NCBI RefSeq assembly: GCF_015706575.1
Contig: NW_024037047.1
Coordinates: forward strand, 6,700,632 to 6,764,631
Direction: 5' to 3'
Length of the DNA stretch: 64,000 nucleotides
From: Patiria miniata
Taxonomy: Eukaryota > Echinodermata > Asteroidea > Valvatida > Asterinidae
A model generated the notes under the pieces. It searched no databases, had not been told where the DNA came from, and was given only the letters and a program-made list of their open reading frames with translations. Positions 11,033-22,478 of this stretch are shown in pieces. Each line of letters begins with the position of its first letter. The first letter of the stretch is position 1. A program made the position numbers and the translations under genes.

Positions 11033-11556
11033 CGTGACATCACAACTTTGTGTTCACCTTCACGTTTGCTAAAGGGCATTTCCCCCCTCCCCCCAATATT
11101 TTGTAAAGACTGGCCTTTTTCATTCAAATGCCCTTTTGTGTCACCAGTGTTGAGTGCCCGTTTTTTAAGAAGTGCCCTTTTTTTCTTAACCAGTTCCTTT
11201 TTTTCTAAACAAGTACCCATTTTAAAAATTGGTGGTGCCATTTTGTGTGCCATCTGCCGTTCCCTGTACCTTTTTTTTTTTTTTAATTTCATGCATGTAT
11301 CACCCTGAAAAGCACTATATATTGTCTGTTAGTGGGTATAATCGTCAGTTTTGAACAGCGCCCACAATGACAGATGGTACCAGCCCCCCCCCCCCAACCA
11401 CTATTTGATTTTACGGAGGCCAAGTATCAGGATAAACAAATGTGTCTACATTTCACCACGGATGTGCAACTGCCCTTTTTGAATTTTTTTTAACCCCCCC
11501 CCAAATAAAAAATGACCTTGCTACGTGACTGCAATGTTACTATAACTCTTGTACAG

Positions 11557-11750
11557 GAGCATTCTGTGAGATTAACTTGAACGACTGTGACCCGGACCCT
11601 TGCCAGAACGGCGCGGAATGCTCAGATCAGCTCAACGCATACGCCTGCGTCTGCTTACCGGGCTACAGCGGGATCCACTGTGAGGTTGATATAAACGAAT
11701 GCCAACAACTGAACGTGCAATGTCAACATGGCGGAACCTGTGTGAATAAG
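11557..11750 (+). CDS. Exon 7: end of EGF 16, EGF 17, first half of EGF 18
   Basis: The acceptor is tgtacag and the donor is gtaaat. The exon is 194 nt, phase 1 to 0. It carries G-A-F-C to close EGF 16, then EGF 17 (CDPDPC), then EGF 18 to just after Cys3 (V-N-K). The phase 0 break inside an EGF is unusual for this gene and is matched by exon 8. EGF 18 has a longer Cys1-Cys2 loop (CQQLNVQC). Confidence 0.83.
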
Positions 11751-11963
11751 GTAAATTTGTGTAAAAAGTATAAAGCATCCATTTCACATAAAATCTCACC
11801 AGCCTGTTCTCATTAATGACGCAAGGTTTCCAATTTAGGGTTTTGGCACAAGCATTCACAATGGGAAATGCTCACTGCAAATTGATACTTTTACTGACAA
11901 AATTCTTTGCCATATCCCTGCCGCTACTGCACTCACCTTGTCTTTCTGATTGCATGCATATAG

Positions 11964-12108
11964 GTAGGAGACTTTGAGTGCTCATGCGTTGCCGGTTATA
12001 GGGGGCGCTATTGTGAGGAGGAGGTCAACGAATGCGAGTCAAACCCGTGTGGCAACGGAGGAAGCTGTCGCGATGAGCTGGCTTCATTTTCCTGTGTTTG
12101 TTCGCAAG
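11964..12108 (+). CDS. Exon 8: second half of EGF 18, most of EGF 19
   Basis: The acceptor is atatag and the donor is g|gtaagg. The exon is 145 nt, phase 0 to 1, after a short intron of 213 nt. It codes Cys4-Cys6 of EGF 18, then EGF 19 (EVNEC, CESNPC, CGNGGSC) up to Cys5. Confidence 0.83.
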
Positions 12109-12715
12109 GTAAGGCATTCGTTCATATCCATAAGCGACCTCTAATTGCTTTTAGCTTCATAGCTTATTTTTTCCACTAAGAAATGGGCAACTTTGTTTGT
12201 TTATTTCAGTAACAGAAGCACTTTTATCCTAAGTTGTTTCATAAATACCTGAGACTGTTTTAAACCCCATGTTAAAACACCGCTGCGTTCTGTGTCACAT
12301 CCCGCATTACATGCCGCTTGCGCCAATTTCCATATAGGGAGATTTTAAGCACTCTGCACGCGGCAGGCATAGACTTTGCCAGAGTTGCACCAAACATATT
12401 TGCACCAAACATGAAGTAAAATTGTTGAAGAAAATCATTGGAAATTTCTGAATTTTTGACTGAAAGATATTGATTAATGGGAATAAATTTGTGTTTGGCT
12501 GGTATTAAACAAGTGCATTTAAAACTGGCTTGGGTCCTGGATGCAGATAACGATCCTCGCCTTCATTTGGGCCATTATCAGCATCCAGGCTCCTAGTTAG
12601 TTTCGTACCTGTTTAAAACTAACCAAGCACATCAATTCCCTTAGAGTAGGCATTTTAGTGTGAAGACTACTCCAAATTTTGATTAAAATACTTTTGATTA
12701 AAAAGTGGAAACTCT

Positions 12716-12870
12716 TTAAAGGTAGAGTATATCATATGCAGCTATTCAAAAAGTAACTCAGAAAGTTATTGTTTAAAAAACTTACTTGGTTTAAAGATAG
12801 TAATGGCACTAAACTCCTTGAGAAATTATTCCTTCTGGCATGATGTCATTTTGAAGAAAACAATTAAAGA
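12716..12870. mobile_element. Partial copy of the 6064-6582 MITE family
   Basis: It begins tttaaaggtagagtatatcat and ends in gaaattattccttctgg...tgtcattttgaag, matching parts of the intron 4 element. The right end is missing. The earlier part of intron 8 (12109-12715) shows nothing I recognise. Confidence 0.4.
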
Positions 12871-12892
12871 AGGTCATTACCAATGATGCGTC

Positions 12893-13058
12893 TGATGGCA
12901 AAAGCCCCCCCCCCATGAAACCTTGTCGCCCCCCCAGTCGCCCCCCCCCCCCCCCACTGAGATTTTGAGTTTCGAAAAAAATTATCATTGATCTACATGA
13001 CGCCCCCCATGAAATGTTCCAGCGCCCCCCTACTGAAAAATTCCTGGCTACGCCACTG
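12893..13058 (-). mobile_element. G/C-run repeat with ggctacgccactg end
   Basis: It ends in ctggctacgccactg and contains long C runs and a catgacgcccccc segment. The reverse complement of the same family is at about 32069-32245. This terminus type belongs with hAT-like MITEs. Only one end is clear here. Confidence 0.5.
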
Positions 13059-13292
13059 CATTGGATAGAACATGTAGAACAATGCGTCCTGAGAGAAATT
13101 TGACCACTGAAAAACTGCAGTCGCGCGCCGAGTCTCGCGCACACACAACTTGCCAGTGCCATATCACGCCTCTACCCAGAAATTTGGGGAAGTCGTTTAT
13201 TTGTGTGTAGAGGATCCGTGAACAGAGTGAAAACTCAATGTTTGGATTAAAAAAATACGTGTACATACCCTTTTATTTTGATGGTATTTTAG

Positions 13293-13413
13293 GGTTTGCC
13301 GGTGCGCAGTGTAACGTCGAGGTCAATTTGTGTCTGGAGGCTCCCTGCAGTAACGGTGCCACATGCATCCCCAGCCCGGGGGGTTTCACCTGCACATGCC
13401 CGGCAGGATACAG
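13293..13413 (+). CDS. Exon 9: end of EGF 19, most of EGF 20
   Basis: The acceptor is attttag and the donor is ag|gtacag. The exon is 121 nt, phase 1 to 2. It carries G-A-Q-C to close EGF 19, then EGF 20 (CLEAPC, CSNGATC) to Cys5. The phase 2 end pairs with exon 10, giving G-Y-S-G-S-L-C across the junction. Confidence 0.8.
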
Positions 13414-13619
13414 GTACAGTACATATTCAATTCAATTCAATTCAACATTTATTTCCAGCTCATACAAACACTATATAGTAATGATTATATGAAGAAAACA
13501 AAACAACAGTTGGAGGCATACACACAAAAAGCCAAAGCTTGTAAAGGGAATGCCTTTTAAAATAAAATGAAAATATGTAATAAAAATGTATGTAGTTTAT
13601 GCAGTACCCGCTGCTATGT

Positions 13620-13801
13620 ACATCAGATTCGAACCAGCCAACCGATCCCGTTAGCTCGGTGGTCGAGTGGTGAGACATCTGCACTAGAAAGCAGGACGTC
13701 GTGGGTTCGAGTCCCACCTGAGTGATTTTTTTCCAACTTTCACTCGGGAGATATAACACACTGAGTATACGGTGTTTAAATGTCGGTGAAGGGCAAAACC
13801 T
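13620..13801 (+). repeat. tRNA-derived SINE (family 1), best copy
   Basis: It has the head gattcgaaccagccaacc, an A box (tggtcgagtggtgagaca), a B box (gggttcgagtcccacc) and a tail with tgagtatacggtgttt and cggtgaagggcaaaacc. It is the most complete of the family in the window. Confidence 0.8.
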
Positions 13802-13945
13802 ATAGTTTGATTGATATTAATCACCGTATTATCGTATAATAATGAAAATATGACCGTAACTAATTACAACATATACAAGTAACAGAACAGAAGAAAATGA
13901 AATGGACAAACAAACAACCCCACTACCAAACAAACAAACAAACGA

Positions 13946-14842
13946 ACAAAAAATAAACAGACAAGTGGACAAAAGGTAATGAGTAGAAATTATGTGATAC
14001 AATAGAGGAAAGTTAATGTTTGAATGACGCATACGATATAACCAGTCTGGAGTATTATAACATCGAGGTATGTGTGTAGACGGATAATGCAAACAGGCAA
14101 GTATCGGGTAGAAAAAGAACAAAACATAACAAACTTTCAAATAGGCCATCAGCCTCGGTCCAAAATTTTGGCAACCGGTATCAAATGAGGGGAATAATCG
14201 TCATAGCGATTTTTTGGCAAGGTATACACCTCCAGAGTTGGAAAATATGTGATAGCATTGCAGCGGTGGCAGCTTTTTAGGTGTTATCACCCGTTTTTTC
14301 AAAATGTCCATCAAAATGCTTGTTACCACTCTAGGGGCGGTATACCTTGCGCATGCGCACTATAATAAGCCTTTTCGGAGTTCCAACTGCGCGCATTCGT
14401 AACCTGTGACAACGCACATTGTTTGTCTCAAATGCCCTTTGACAGTACCCACAATGCACAAACAGCCTTTTTGTAAAGTCAGTGGCGCAATGATGTCAAA
14501 GGCCATTTGAGACAAACAATGCGCGTTGTCACAGGTTATGAATGCGCAGTTGGAACTCTGAAAAGGCTTATTATTTATGCCCTGATTTGATACCGACCAA
14601 ACCCCCCAAGCTGATGGCCTAAAATAGGGAAAAATTGAAAGAATATGTGGAGAAAAACACTTATGTTACATAAAGAGAGAGGAGGTATTTTTTTTTGTAG
14701 TCAGTTTCATATCTGAATGTGTATACAATGTGAATTTGATGTCATGGAACATTTTTTTTTATGGGAAATTCTTGCTTAGTAGGTTTGCATGTGTTCAACC
14801 TATTAACAGCGATTAAAATTTGCATTAAAACTTGCCGTGATG
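13946..14842 (+). repeat. 897-bp segment, source or partner of the copy at 16825-17722
   Basis: It is almost identical to 16825-17722; I see one substitution near 14291 and one extra C in the second copy. It contains the MITE at 14142-14621 and plain AT-rich flank. The very low divergence implies a recent duplication or ongoing conversion. Confidence 0.9.
14142..14621. mobile_element. MITE with long internal inverted arms
   Basis: The ends are taggccatcagc and gctgatggccta. Arms of about 80 bp (14361-14443 against 14495-14575) share caactgcg, cctgtgacaacgc and ttgtttgtctcaaatg. A TA target duplication is possible. A second copy is at 17021-17501. Confidence 0.75.
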
Positions 14843-14869
14843 TCACTTTTTTAAGTTCGCATTTGCTCC

Positions 14870-14945
14870 TGCTTTCTAGTGCAGAGAGCTTATACCCACG
14901 TGACCACCGAGCTAGGGCCGGTTGGCTGGTTCGACTCTGATGCAC
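14870..14945 (-). repeat. SINE family 1 head, reversed
   Basis: The reverse of gaaccagccaacc, tcggtggtcacgtggg and tgcactagaaagcagg. Only the tRNA-like 5' half is present, lacking the B box. Confidence 0.55.
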
Positions 14946-15065
14946 ATGTAGCAGCAGGTACCGCAATTAAACTGAAGTGCGTCTTGATACTCCTTTTTGT
15001 CATTTCCTATGCTATGGGACCAGCTTTACTAGACTTGCCTTCTCTTGTTTTTATTTTCTCATCAG

Positions 15066-15199
15066 TGGTTCCCTGTGCGACGCAGAGGTCGATGAGTGTC
15101 TGAGCCAGCCATGTCTACACCAGTCGCAGTGTTCTGATCAAATCAACGGTTACCAATGTGCTTGCCTACCGGGCTACCTCGGTACTCACTGTGAAATAG
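15066..15199 (+). CDS. Exon 10: end of EGF 20, EGF 21
   Basis: The acceptor is ctcatcag and the donor is g|gtaatg. The exon is 134 nt, phase 2 to 1. It closes EGF 20 and carries a complete EGF 21 (EVDEC, CLSQPC). This is the last EGF of the main array. The intron that follows, 15200-20649, is the longest in the gene. Confidence 0.83.
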
Positions 15200-15494
15200 G
15201 TAATGAGTTGTCTTACGAAAATTTGTTGTGGATTGAGTAGGAAACTTTTCAAAGTATTTCTCATTATTGGTTTGTAGTTTTGGGTTTTCATCTAGCTCGT
15301 TTCACAAACACAATCATAATTGGCTCCCTGTGTGAATATTGAACCACTTTTTGACCACTTTTGAGAGCCCAGCGGATGGGCCGCACCATGTGTGCGTACT
15401 GGTACATGCGCTTATATCGTGAAGTACATACACATTGTTTTATACCATCTTGGCTTGAGCATGATCAGGCATCATCAGCAATGCGTGATGAAGT

Positions 15495-15837
15495 CAACTG
15501 GGGCCAAGTTCGCACAAGGACTATAGTTGACCAATGGTTAACTAATGTTTGCCCGAATTATGTCTAGTCGACGGTGGTTGACTACGCTGGTCGACTATTT
15601 GGAACCAGCCTACTGGGGTTGGTTGCTTCGCTGGTAACCAATAGCTGCGCGCATCCATAGCGCGCATCCATAACGCTTGCACTGAGAGCCAGGATCCAGA
15701 AGTTTTGCGATGACATTTTGACCAGCGTTTGACTAGAGACGTTCGCACGTTGCTATCAGTGCGCAGGCGTAAGGTACGTCACAAATCAACCACTAGTCGA
15801 CTAATGGTCCTTGCCCGAACTTGGCCAATGTTGACCA
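15495..15837. repeat. Fold-back repeat in intron 10
   Basis: The left segment (ggccaagttcgcacaaggac) recurs as an inverted, slightly diverged copy on the right (gtccttgcccgaacttggcc). Both are followed inward by gttgacca/tcgactaatgg-type sequence. This is a decayed fold-back element. Confidence 0.5.
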
Positions 15838-15948
15838 TAAGCAGGACCGATTTCATCAAACACGGATAGGATTCACCAAGTTGTACATATAGTTTGCCAG
15901 TAGTTTAATTTGTTTTACCCAGGTAGAGCTTTCCTCAAACCATGGTCC

Positions 15949-16359
15949 CAGTGGCGTCACCAGACTTTTCAGTCTGGGGGGGCACAGGGGGGCACCAGCA
16001 TTTGATGGGGGGGGGGGGGGGGGGCACTTAGGTGGATACGGATCGCCGTCCTGGGCGAGGGGTCTAAGGGGAGGGGGTGCCCTCCCCTTAGACCCCTCCC
16101 CCAGGAAATTTTCGCATACGGAGGATGGGCTAGATGCAAAATGGTGCCACATTTGATGCTCATTTGAAGAAAATACGAATTACTGTGCTTCTTTGTCCTT
16201 ATGAAAAACCAACTCAGATGATGGGAGTTGAATATAACAAAATATATATATATTTTTTTACCAACCCAAATCTCAGATGGGGGGGCACTCGGGGGGGGCA
16301 CTAGGTTTTCCAGGGGGGGGGGCACGTGCCCCCCCTGGCCCCCCTTGGCGACGCCACTG
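15949..16359. mobile_element. hAT-type MITE with perfect 8-bp target duplication
   Basis: The ends are cagtggcgtcacc and ggcgacgccactg, inverted. The flanking 8-mer catggtcc is present at 15941-15948 and again at 16360-16367. The interior has opposing G-run and C-run segments and no coding frame. Confident as a hAT-superfamily non-autonomous element. Confidence 0.85.
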
Positions 16360-16499
16360 CATGGTCCCAACCAGGCTTGGTTTTTACCTGTCTAGAGTGC
16401 CGGACATAAGAAGCTGAGTTGGATTCTCGCTAGTGTGAAAGGGGTTCCCACAATACAGTGTATGACCCAAGTCCAACATGGACATGTTGGGTTGTGTGT

Positions 16500-19400
16500 A
16501 ATATAGGCCCTTCCCTGTACTGCCTCAAACCACCCCAGTGTATAGGGGTATGAATATTTGGGTAGTACAGGAACCTGGTACCCGATTGAAAAAACCCCCA
16601 GAGGTACCCAGTTAGCTGATAAAGACACCCAACAGGAACCTGGCACCCAATTGAAAAACAGAGGTACCCAGTTAGCCGATAAAGACACCCAACAGGAACC
16701 TGGCACCCAATTGAAATACAGAGGTACCAGTTAGCCGATAAAGACACCCAACAGGAACCTGGCACCCAATTGAAAAACAGAGGTACCAGTTAGCCGATAA
16801 AGACACCCAACAGGAACCTGGCACACAAAAAATAAACAGACAAGTGGACAAAAGGTAATGAGTAGAAATTATGTGATACAATAGAGGAAAGTTAATGTTT
16901 GAATGACGCATACGATATAACCAGTCTGGAGTATTATAACATCGAGGTATGTGTGTAGACGGATAATGCAAACAGGCAAGTATCGGGTAGAAAAAGAACA
17001 AAACATAACAAACTTTCAAATAGGCCATCAGCCTCGGTCCAAAATTTTGGCAACCGGTATCAAATGAGGGGAATAATCGTCATAGCGATTTTTTGGCAAG
17101 GTATACACCTCCAGAGTTGGAAAATATGTGATAGCATTGCAGCGGTGGCAGCTTTTTAGGTGTTATCACCCTTTTTTTCAAAATGTCCATCAAAATGCTT
17201 GTTACCACTCTAGGGGCGGTATACCTTGCGCATGCGCACTATAATAAGCCTTTTCGGAGTTCCAACTGCGCGCATTCGTAACCTGTGACAACGCACATTG
17301 TTTGTCTCAAATGCCCTTTGACAGTACCCACAATGCACAAACAGCCTTTTTGTAAAGTCAGTGGCGCAATGATGTCAAAGGCCATTTGAGACAAACAATG
17401 CGCGTTGTCACAGGTTATGAATGCGCAGTTGGAACTCTGAAAAGGCTTATTATTTATGCCCTGATTTGATACCGACCAAACCCCCCCAAGCTGATGGCCT
17501 AAAATAGGGAAAAATTGAAAGAATATGTGGAGAAAAACACTTATGTTACATAAAGAGAGAGGAGGTATTTTTTTTTGTAGTCAGTTTCATATCTGAATGT
17601 GTATACAATGTGAATTTGATGTCATGGAACATTTTTTTTTATGGGAAATTCTTGCTTAGTAGGTTTGCATGTGTTCAACCTATTAACAGCGATTAAAATT
17701 TGCATTAAAACTTGCCGTGATGAATATAGGCCCTTCCCTGTACTGCCTCAAACCACCCCAGTGTATAGGGGTATGAATATTTGGGTAGTACAGGAACCTG
17801 GTACCCGATTGAAAAACAGAGGTACCCAGTTAGCCGATAAAGACACCCAACAGGAACCTGGCACCCAATTGAAAAACAGAGGTACCCAGTTAGCCGATAA
17901 AGACACCCAACAGGAACCTGGCACCCAATTGAAATACAGAGGTACCAGTTAGCCGATAAAGACACCCAACAGGAACCTGGCACCCAATTGAAAAACAGAG
18001 GTACCAGTTAGCCGATAAAGACACCCAACAGGAACCCAATTGAAAAACAGAGGTACCAATTGCGATAAAGACTAATTGGCCCTTCCCTGTACTGCCTCGA
18101 ACCACCCGCAGTGTATAGGGGTATGAATTTTCGGGTAGTACAGGAACCTGTTACCTGATTGAAAAAACAGAGGTACCCAGTTAGCCGATAAAGACACCCA
18201 ACAGGAACCTGGCACCCAATTGAAAAAAAAGGTACCAGTTAGCCGATAAAGACACCCAACAGGAACCTGGCACCCAATTGAAAAACAGAGGTACCAGTTA
18301 GCCGATAAAGACACCCAACAGGAACCTGGCACCCAATTGAAAAACAGAGGTACCCGGTTAGCCGATAAAGACACCCAACAGGAACCTGGCACCCAATTGA
18401 AAAACAGAGGTACCAGTTAGCCGATAAAGACACCCAACAGGAACTTGGCACCCAATTGAAAAACAGAGGTACCCAGTTAGCCGATAAAGACACCCAACAG
18501 GAACCTGGCACCCAATTGAAAAACAGAGGTACCAGTTAGCCGATAAAGACACCCAACAGGAACCTGGCACCCAATTGAAAAACAGAGGTACCAGTTAGCC
18601 GATAAAGACACCCAACAGGAACCTGGCACCCAATTGAAAAACAGAGGTACCAGTTAGCCGATAAAGACACCCAACAGGAACCTGGCACCCAATTGAAAAA
18701 CAGAGGTACCCAGTTAGCCGATAAAGACACCCAACAGGAACCTGGCACCCAATTGAAAAACAGAGGTACCCAGTTAGCCGATAAAGACACCCAACAGGAA
18801 CCTGGCACCCAATTGAAAAACAGAGGTACCCAGTTAGCCGATAAAGACACCCAACAGGAACCTGGTACCCAATTGAAAAACAGAGGTACCAGTTAGCCGA
18901 TAAAGACACCCAACAGGAACCTGGCACCCAATTGAAAAACAGAGGTACCAGTTAGCCGATAAAGACACCCAACAGGAACCTGGCACCCAATTGAAAAACA
19001 GAGGTACCCAGTTAGCCGATAAAGACACCCAACAGGAACCTGGCACCCAATTGAAAAACAGAGGTACCAGTTAGCCGATAAAGACACCCAACAGGAACCT
19101 GGCACCCAATTGAAAAACAGAGGTACCAGTTAGCCGATAAAGACACCCAACAGGAACCTGGCACCCAATTGAAAAACAGAGGTACCAGTTAGCCGATAAA
19201 GACACCCAACAGGAACCTGGCACCCAATTGAAAAACAGAGGTACCCAGTTAGCCGATAAAGACACCCAACAGGAACCTGGCACCCAATTGAAAAACAGAG
19301 GTACCAGTTAGCCGATAAAGACACCCAACAGGAACCCAATTGAAAAACAGAGGTACCAGTTAGCCGATAAAGACTAATTGGCCTTTCCCTGTACTGCCTC

Positions 19401-19690
19401 GAACCACCCGCAGTGTATTAGGGGTATGAATTTTCGGGTAGTACAGGAACCTGTTACCTTATTGAAAAAAAACAGAGGTACCCAGTTAGCGGATAAAGAC
19501 ACCCAACAGGAACCTGGCACCCAATCGAAAAACAGAGGTACCAGTTAGCCAATAAAGACACCCAACAGGAACCTGGCACCCAATTGAAAAACAGAGGTAC
19601 CCAGTTAGCCGATAAAGACACCCAACAGGAACTTGACACCCGATTGAAAAAAAAAAACAGAGGTACTTACCCAATAAAGACACCCAACGC
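16500..19690 (+). repeat. 59/60-bp minisatellite block
   Basis: The unit is ggtaccagttagccgataaa, then gacacccaacaggaacctgg, then cacccaattgaaaaacaga. It occurs as 59-bp (ggtaccag) and 60-bp (ggtacccag) forms. About 20 units run without a break between roughly 18160 and 19375. A leader with cccttccctgtactgcctc precedes sub-arrays at about 16508, 17730, 18079 and 19381. The 16825-17722 duplication interrupts it. Confidence 0.95.
16825..17722 (+). repeat. Second copy of the 13946-14842 segment, inside the minisatellite
   Basis: Near-identical to 13946-14842 and in the same orientation. It begins in the middle of a minisatellite unit (after ggcac) and ends where the leader module restarts. Its MITE lies at 17021-17501. 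No terminal repeats bound the duplicated segment itself. Confidence 0.9.
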
Positions 19691-20089
19691 ACCATACATG
19701 CTAACATTCAAATCTCGGAAGTTGATGTTGAGATTGCTTACAACTGTCCACTTGATAATACTACAGCAAGAATACATTGTACAGTGAGCTTTATGGCTTC
19801 ATGGCAGCTTCTGTGAGCATCGTAAATGTGAAATAGGCCTATGCTTTGTTTTCCTGGGTAGCCTGGTTTTTGTTTTGAAAATTCCCCCAAATGACTTCAA
19901 AACCTGAGAAGTATTTATAAGTATAATTTGTATAAAGTTGGTTACGGGTACCCGATCCCATAAACTACAACCGGTTCCGGACATTAACGGTCGGGTATAT
20001 ACTTGCATGGGTACCCAGTTTCGATGCACTTCCCTGCCAGTGTGTGGTTGTATACATTCATCTGAGGAGTATATCAGGTGATCATGGGT

Positions 20090-20621
20090 TTAAAGGGAAT
20101 ATACAACATTTGCAAACATCGAAAAATGCAACTACCAAGTTTTTACGAAATACCTTACTAGGATGTTGGTAAATGACAGTCTCAAGCATCTTGTAAACTT
20201 ATGGCACTTGGTGTGAAGTCATTTTCGAGAAAATGGCATTTTTGTATACATTTCCAACGGTGGTCGGCCGACCAGCATTGGAAAAACCTAACTTTTTTCA
20301 ACTACTGCTCCAAATTTACCATTTTTTTCAGTCCAAATTTTGTTTGCCATTGGTTACATGTTCATGAACGGGTGCAGGCCAGCTAGACTGGTTCCCTTTG
20401 CCTTACAATTTTCCATCATCTATAAATTGATCAATTTTTCTTTTGTGGAGTCAGGGAACCAGACTACTTGAAAATTTTTGGTTTTTTTTGGTTTTTCCAA
20501 CCTTTTCGAACACAAAACTTCAAAAATGTCAGTGTAACAATATTTGATCTATTATACTAACCCCTCAAATAGTTCATTTCTGAAAATTACAGCAAAAGCC
20601 AATGATGTACATTCCCTTTAA
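20090..20621. mobile_element. TTAA-type palindrome-centred MITE, copy B
   Basis: TTAA AGGGAATATACAAC at the left, ATTCCCTTTAA at the right. The centre at 20251-20284 is an imperfect palindrome: the left arm (aacggtggtcgg) is like copy C, while the right arm (ccgaccagcatt) is like copy D. It ends 28 bp before exon 11. Confidence 0.8.
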
Positions 20622-20649
20622 TAGGAATGCAATTTCTTTATTGTCTTAG

Positions 20650-20872
20650 AGTTGGACACCGACTTTGACCTCAAGTTTTCCAGCTCAGTACCCGGCGCAG
20701 ACCTGGTACAAGCAGTCAACCTGATTGAAGGCGCACTCACTGGATTGTCAGCCTCGGTGTGGTTCAGATCCACCAGTTGCCATGGTGATATCAACCTCAT
20801 CACTTTGTCGGCGCCCGGTGGGCAAGCAGTTAGGTTGAGCCAACCGAGCGACCTGATGTTGACCCTCCAAGG
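20650..20872 (+). CDS. Exon 11: pentraxin/LamG-like domain, first part
   Basis: The acceptor is gtcttag and the donor is gg|gtaaga. The exon is 223 nt, phase 1 to 2. It codes a jelly-roll-like start (FDLKF, then LSASVWFRS) typical of pentraxin and laminin-G beta-sandwiches, with one Cys. Continuity with EGF 21 is E-L-D across the junction. Confidence 0.75.
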
Positions 20873-21794
20873 GTAAGAAAACTTGTAACATTTTACCCTC
20901 AATTTGAAACTTCCTCTCTATGGTTTCTGTGCACGAGTACACCTTCAAAGGCCAGAAACGGAGAGTTGAGGGAGAGCTACACTGGTTCCTGGTCTATCTA
21001 CTGCGTATTTTGAATGATCCAAAGTAATTGGGGGCGGGGATTAGTCTGGGAGACCATCGCAAGTTAAATTCGAACGTATTCATACGCCAACGACACCTGA
21101 CGCTCACTCGAAGACGCTGTGACTAATAGCTTTTGCACATTCAGGAAGTCGTGTGTACTATCGCGCACAAACCAGTACAGTGCAGTATGTGCATGTTGTG
21201 TGTCCCATCCACGAAGCCCCGAGTCAAAACTGGTAAAAATGGGCCCTCTTTTGTTGGCACATGGAGCCCATGCTTCAACAAAATAGATTTTCAAAACAAG
21301 TTTTCCATTTTGACATTTGGTATGTTTTTTTTTTACATTTTTTTGCCATCTTGAACCCTCTGAAAAAGGCTTTATTTTGGGTCATTTTTGTACCTCCAAC
21401 TAAAAAATACCCACCTTTCGGCTGCGAGTTTTTCCTCGGATCTGCTGATTTTCTCAATATTTCAAATTGGTATATATGACATTTTGGAATTTGAAAGAGG
21501 AAAGCCTTGTTCTAACTAAAGATAGGGATGATACCAACAACCCTGTGAAATTATTCCGCCCGAAAAGATACAATATCGTTGGGAAGAAAAACATAATTGA
21601 AGGTGGTTTTAAAAACGTGTGTCAATGTGTACACTTCTTTACCTGCGTGAGTAATCAAATTCTTAATACCCGACCTATAAAACTGTGAATACCTTTTTTT
21701 TCTCAAAAATATAAATTATCCACTTAGCTGAAACTTTAACAAGTTAGTTATTATGCAAAGTTCTTAAAATTATGAGCAATTTTATTGTTTCAAA

Positions 21795-22170
21795 TGGAGT
21801 GCTGTGGAGTGTTGTGGCCTCGTGGTTAAGCGCACTGGGTTCATGGTCGATCTGTGGGTAAAGCTGCAGGTTGTGGGTGCGAGTCCAGCCCGGGGTCAAG
21901 GTGTGTGTGCCCTTGAGCAAGGCACTTTGTCACTCACGCTTCTCCCACCCAGGAGTAAATGGGTACCTTTGAGGGCAGAGATTGTTATTGTGATTGAATA
22001 AGCTTCCTTTCGCCTAACAGGCTACAGCGAGCTTAATACGCCCCAGGGATCTGAGATGGCATTTGGAATGTTTAATTGGCCCAATGATCAGGGGTATTAA
22101 TAATGTAAAGCACGTTAATCTTACTTAAAAGCACTATATAAGAACCGTTATTATTATTATCATTAAATGA
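21795..22170 (+). repeat. tRNA-derived SINE (family 2)
   Basis: The head has tggcctcgtggttaagcgc and a B-box-like ggtgcgagtccagccc. The body has cccttgagcaaggcac and gtaaatgggtacc, and the end is a ttattattattatcatt tail. The earlier part of intron 11 (20873-21794) shows nothing I recognise. Confidence 0.8.
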
Positions 22171-22254
22171 AAACTAAAAAAAAATGCCCAAAATGCACAT
22201 AAAGGAAATGATCAGACTACCTTGAATCAGAACGTTGCTTGATGGCATTTTCAG

Positions 22255-22478
22255 ATCCGGGGGGATTTCACTTCACCAGACCTCGGCCGGGGTATCGTCC
22301 ACGCTCTGCGATGGGCACTGGCACGGCGTGCTGCTGACCTGGCATCGGACAGGGGGGAGTCGGGAGTGGACCGTGTACGTGGATCAAGCCATGACGTCGC
22401 AAGGCAATCTGGCCAGTCAGCTGTTTGAGTTACCTGAGGGTCTGGTGCTCACCGTCGGACCACAAGCTGATGAAGACG
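22255..22478 (+). CDS. Exon 12: pentraxin/LamG-like domain, core
   Basis: The acceptor is ttttcag and the donor is g|gtaagt. The exon is 224 nt, phase 2 to 1. It carries the family signature region: LCDGHWHGVLLTWHR followed by W-T-V-Y-V-D, which aligns with the H-x-C-x-[ST]-W pentraxin signature. The signature Cys is replaced here (HGVLLTW), while the nearby L-C-D may supply a disulfide partner. GC-rich relative to the flanking intron. Confidence 0.78.

Noticed and set aside
13660..13720. Functional tRNA gene
   Set aside because: A and B boxes are present but the acceptor stem does not pair and a shared SINE tail follows; copies recur in introns.
16500..19690. CRISPR-like array
   Set aside because: Units abut with no unique spacers and the DNA is animal; it is a minisatellite.
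16392..19707. Long minus-strand and plus-strand open frames over the minisatellite
   Set aside because: They are translations of the 59/60-bp unit, change frame between unit types, and have no start context or domain.
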